Positions 62,560 through 64,000 of a DNA stretch of 64,000 bases are shown here, in pieces; the first letter of the stretch is position 1, and the number at the start of each line of letters is the position of its first letter. Below the pieces are notes generated by a model. The model worked only from the letters and a program-made list of their open reading frames with translations, ran no database searches and was not told the origin of the DNA. The stretch comes from Schistosoma haematobium. Its lineage: Eukaryota; Platyhelminthes; Trematoda; Strigeidida; Schistosomatidae. Position numbers and translations under genes: made by a program. Location of the stretch: NCBI RefSeq assembly GCF_000699445.3, contig NC_067196.1:77242364-77306363 (forward strand). Direction: 5' to 3'.

Positions 62560-63549
62560 AAGTTATGGGAAAAATAAAGTTATTTGGTATTTAAAAAGTC
62601 TGTTACATGATGCAATGTATATTTATGCATGAAGGTTTAACTTGTGGGAAAATATCAACCTATTATTGAACAACTTGACATTCAATCAACTGAACCATAA
62701 AACCCAACTTCATACTAAGTCACATTTCCATTTTGATCGACTGTAACCTTCATGGTAAATAGCTAACATCATTCAATTTCACTAACTTCTAAGACAGTAA
62801 TTTTCTTCAAACACAGATCAAATGAAATTGAACTGAATAAACTTATAAAACTAATGATCGTTTTAGAAATTATTTTACCATTTAAGAAAATCATTCGAAG
62901 TCCATTAAAAGAATAAAATAAAACACGTTATACAAGTACTCTTTATAAAATAATTATAATTATACTATAAATAGTAGATATGAAAGTATTATCAGTTCAT
63001 TAAGTAGTTTTACTTTATAAAATGTAACCCTGACAACTATGATGAACTGACAATGATAATGATTGGTATTTAATATTTGAATCTATTTAATTGTTAATAA
63101 ACTAACTATTTAAAAGATCCAATTCATTTGAATGTGCCTTATTCATCTTCATTATATGATTCAACTTTATATAACATTAGAATGATATCAATGGTTGACA
63201 TATATAGAATCGTATTGAACAGTTTCTATTACAGTGATCTATTATTATTGATAACTTGAATTCAGATTTTATGTTCAAATTTGATTATATAATATGAAAA
63301 TAACAACTTATGACATATATAGATTAATTAGTATAGTTACATATATGATTATTAGTGCATCATCATATAGACTATCATCTATTTTGTTTTTAAATGAAAG
63401 TACTTTTATTCTCTTAAAGCATAACATTTGTATGATATATATGTATATAATAATAATAAACTATTGAGAATAGAGTGTAAAACTATCATCTGATAAATGG
63501 ATCACATCTTATATAAAATCAAGATTGTAAATAAGATCATCAAAGATAT
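62560..63549. other. No gene recognised
   Basis: Very AT-rich sequence, no feature seen. Confidence 0.5.
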
Positions 63550-64000
63550 TGTTATATCCGAGCGAAGATTAAATCACGAGTAACTTCTGGGACATATTAA
63601 TTGACTAATATTATCTATAAATTCTTATGGTATAACTATTCAATAATTAGATTAGGTATATTTATATTCCTCTTATTATAAGCTTTATTTTGACCTATAA
63701 TTTATTATTGTACGATTTACGGTCCTTAAGCTATGTTCAGTTTATTAACTACTGTCTCCCACGTTCACAGCCACTTCTTGGCTTTATTGTATACAAATGT
63801 TATTTCCCATTTTATGGTGCGTTTGATATATAAACCCAGTACGTCTGAAATAAATGATTCAATTTGATTCGCATAGTGGAAGCTGTTATTGGTATTCTGG
63901 ACTCACGTGAACGGGTTAGGCGGACATAGGACAAATAAGGACGCTTGGCTGCTCATACCGGTCGAACGTCATTAGTTTGGCACAGTGCTAATATTGTATA
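63550..64000 (+). mobile_element. Diverged LTR of the same LTR family, cut by window edge
   Basis: Starts TGTTATATCCGAGCGAAG and follows the 529-bp LTR to the window end (TTTATTATTGTACGATTTAC; TATATAAACCCAGTACGTC), with many substitutions, so an older insertion. Whether it is solo or the 5' LTR of a full element is not visible. Confidence 0.8.

Overview
The window looks like nuclear DNA of a blood fluke (Schistosoma or a close trematode). It is AT-rich, has long introns, carries hammerhead-ribozyme retroposons of the schistosome Sm-alpha type, RTE/SR2-like and Penelope-like retroelement pieces, and two many-exon genes that resemble animal genes. The species cannot be fixed from the sequence alone.

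Layout: (1) From about 4.5 to 24.3 kb on the + strand lie the last ten visible coding exons of a ZnT5-type zinc transporter (SLC30A5 family). Every exon-exon join keeps frame and the in-window part codes for 682 residues; the 5' exons are not visible. (2) From 57.3 down to 31.0 kb on the - strand lies an Ig-domain protein with a very long low-complexity linker and a C-terminal CAMK-group Ser/Thr kinase domain (MLCK/DAPK-like), at least 1535 residues over eleven exons. The two genes converge tail to tail across a 6.8 kb gap (24.26-31.04 kb). (3) Most of the rest is transposon-derived.

Repeat families recognised by comparing copies inside the window: two young RTE-type non-LTR copies (1.8-4.0 and 18.3-19.2 kb) plus old fragments; a recently inserted non-autonomous LTR element with apparently identical 529-bp LTRs and a CCCCT target duplication (58.6-60.8 kb), an old relative at 28.3-29.1 kb and another LTR running off the right edge; a 384-bp solo LTR with a GATAC duplication (54.1-54.5 kb); a GC-richer ~500-bp retroposon in five copies, two with clear 9 and 13 bp duplications; a ~460-bp LTR-like repeat in three copies; a fold-back repeat; two Penelope-like fragments; and two related tRNA-like retroposon families with hammerhead ribozyme sequence.

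The most interesting item is the last one. About ten tRNA-like retroposon copies, clustered mainly at 30.8-33.7 kb but also at 7.5, 40, 41, 44.5 and 50.5 kb, carry a recognisable type I minimal hammerhead ribozyme near the 3' end and a partial inverted copy of it near the 5' end. This is the same architecture as the Sm-alpha-like copies at 5.5 and 62.3 kb, but with different stem I and stem III sequences. No bacterial-style operons, CRISPR arrays or intact tRNA/rRNA genes were seen. Exon boundaries are read by eye from GT/AG signals, phase and protein similarity, with no transcript support.
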